Source: Gracilariopsis chorda (Eukaryota; Rhodophyta; Florideophyceae; Gracilariales; Gracilariaceae). From it: a stretch of 64,000 nt of DNA. A program made the position numbers and the translations under genes. The notes beneath the pieces were generated by a model. It saw only the letters and a program-made list of their open reading frames with translations, had not been told where the DNA came from and did not search any database. Of the stretch, positions 63,955 through 64,000 are shown in pieces. The number at the start of each line of letters is the position of its first letter. The first letter of the stretch is position 1. The stretch spans positions 1 through 64,000 of the forward strand of contig NBIV01000188.1 in NCBI GenBank assembly GCA_003194525.1, given 5' to 3'.

Positions 63955-64000
63955 GCCTGAAGGATTGTGTGGGATTGCCTGAAAGTTATCCGTTTCATAA

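Larger units (their letters stand above)
44656..64000 (+). mobile_element. Ty3/gypsy chromovirus copy B, interrupted by copy C, 3' end outside window
   Basis: The 5' LTR is 44656-45613, the primer-binding site 45618-45635, then gag, protease and the first half of RT to 49431. After the 9.7-kb insertion (49432-59149) RT resumes mid-motif at 59150 and continues through RNase H, integrase and chromodomain to 62274, followed by an antisense ORF (63046-63954). The 3' LTR is beyond 64000. It belongs to a different family from copies A and C: diverged protein sequence and different LTR, but the same primer-binding site. The whole element is peppered with CCANTGG and CCTNAGG heptamers. It has point nonsense mutations in gag and pol. 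Confidence 0.92.

Noticed and set aside
1-64000. CRISPR arrays, bacterial operons, rRNA genes
   Set aside because: No regularly spaced repeats with unique spacers, no Shine-Dalgarno-led gene clusters and no rRNA signatures; the window is eukaryotic.

Overview
The window is eukaryotic nuclear DNA: sparse single-exon genes, one tRNA gene and abundant retrotransposons. A red alga is the best guess. This is inferred from long uninterrupted ORFs, a PurE-PurC protein whose N-terminus (MPAFVTSLPL...) resembles the phenylalanine-containing transit peptides of red algal plastid proteins, plant-type PurC, chromodomain Ty3/gypsy elements, and a lectin ending in what looks like the start of a Hint/Hog domain. 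No search was run, so the species is open.

Layout. 1-8520: the 3' part of a decayed chromodomain Ty3/gypsy element (copy A, + strand), with protease, RT, RNase H, integrase, chromodomain, an antisense ORF and a 914-bp 3' LTR. 8521-36522: host DNA with a proline-rich ORF (weak), a helical protein of unknown function (12082-13110), tRNA-Thr(AGT), two small paralogous 'FDRP' proteins (17611-17859, 22847-23068), a two-finger C2H2 protein, a bifunctional purine enzyme PurE-PurC (27952-29622), a secreted L-type lectin-like protein (30193-31245) and a large membrane protein with Sel1-like repeats (32755-36522). Long gene-poor stretches hold repeat debris. 36523-40500: short repeats, a LINE 3' fragment and a hAT-like transposase remnant.

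40550-64000: a three-level nest. A decayed Ty1/copia element (minus strand) is cut inside gag at 44655/44656 by a chromovirus (copy B, + strand, 5' LTR 44656-45613). Copy B is itself cut inside RT at 49431/49432 by a second chromovirus (copy C, minus strand, 49432-59149). Copy C is complete, with two 825-bp LTRs about 96% identical. It belongs to the same family as copy A. Copy B resumes at 59150 and runs off the window, carrying its own antisense ORF.

Most unusual signals: (i) copies A and C are tiled with short interrupted palindromes, including hairpins built from synonymous codons; (ii) copy B carries about 50 CCANTGG heptamers where about 2 are expected, across coding, non-coding and antisense parts; (iii) tandem 9-bp TACCNNNGG arrays lie upstream of several host genes; (iv) PurE and PurC are fused in the reverse of the animal PAICS order. 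All elements in the window carry stops or frameshifts and look inactive.
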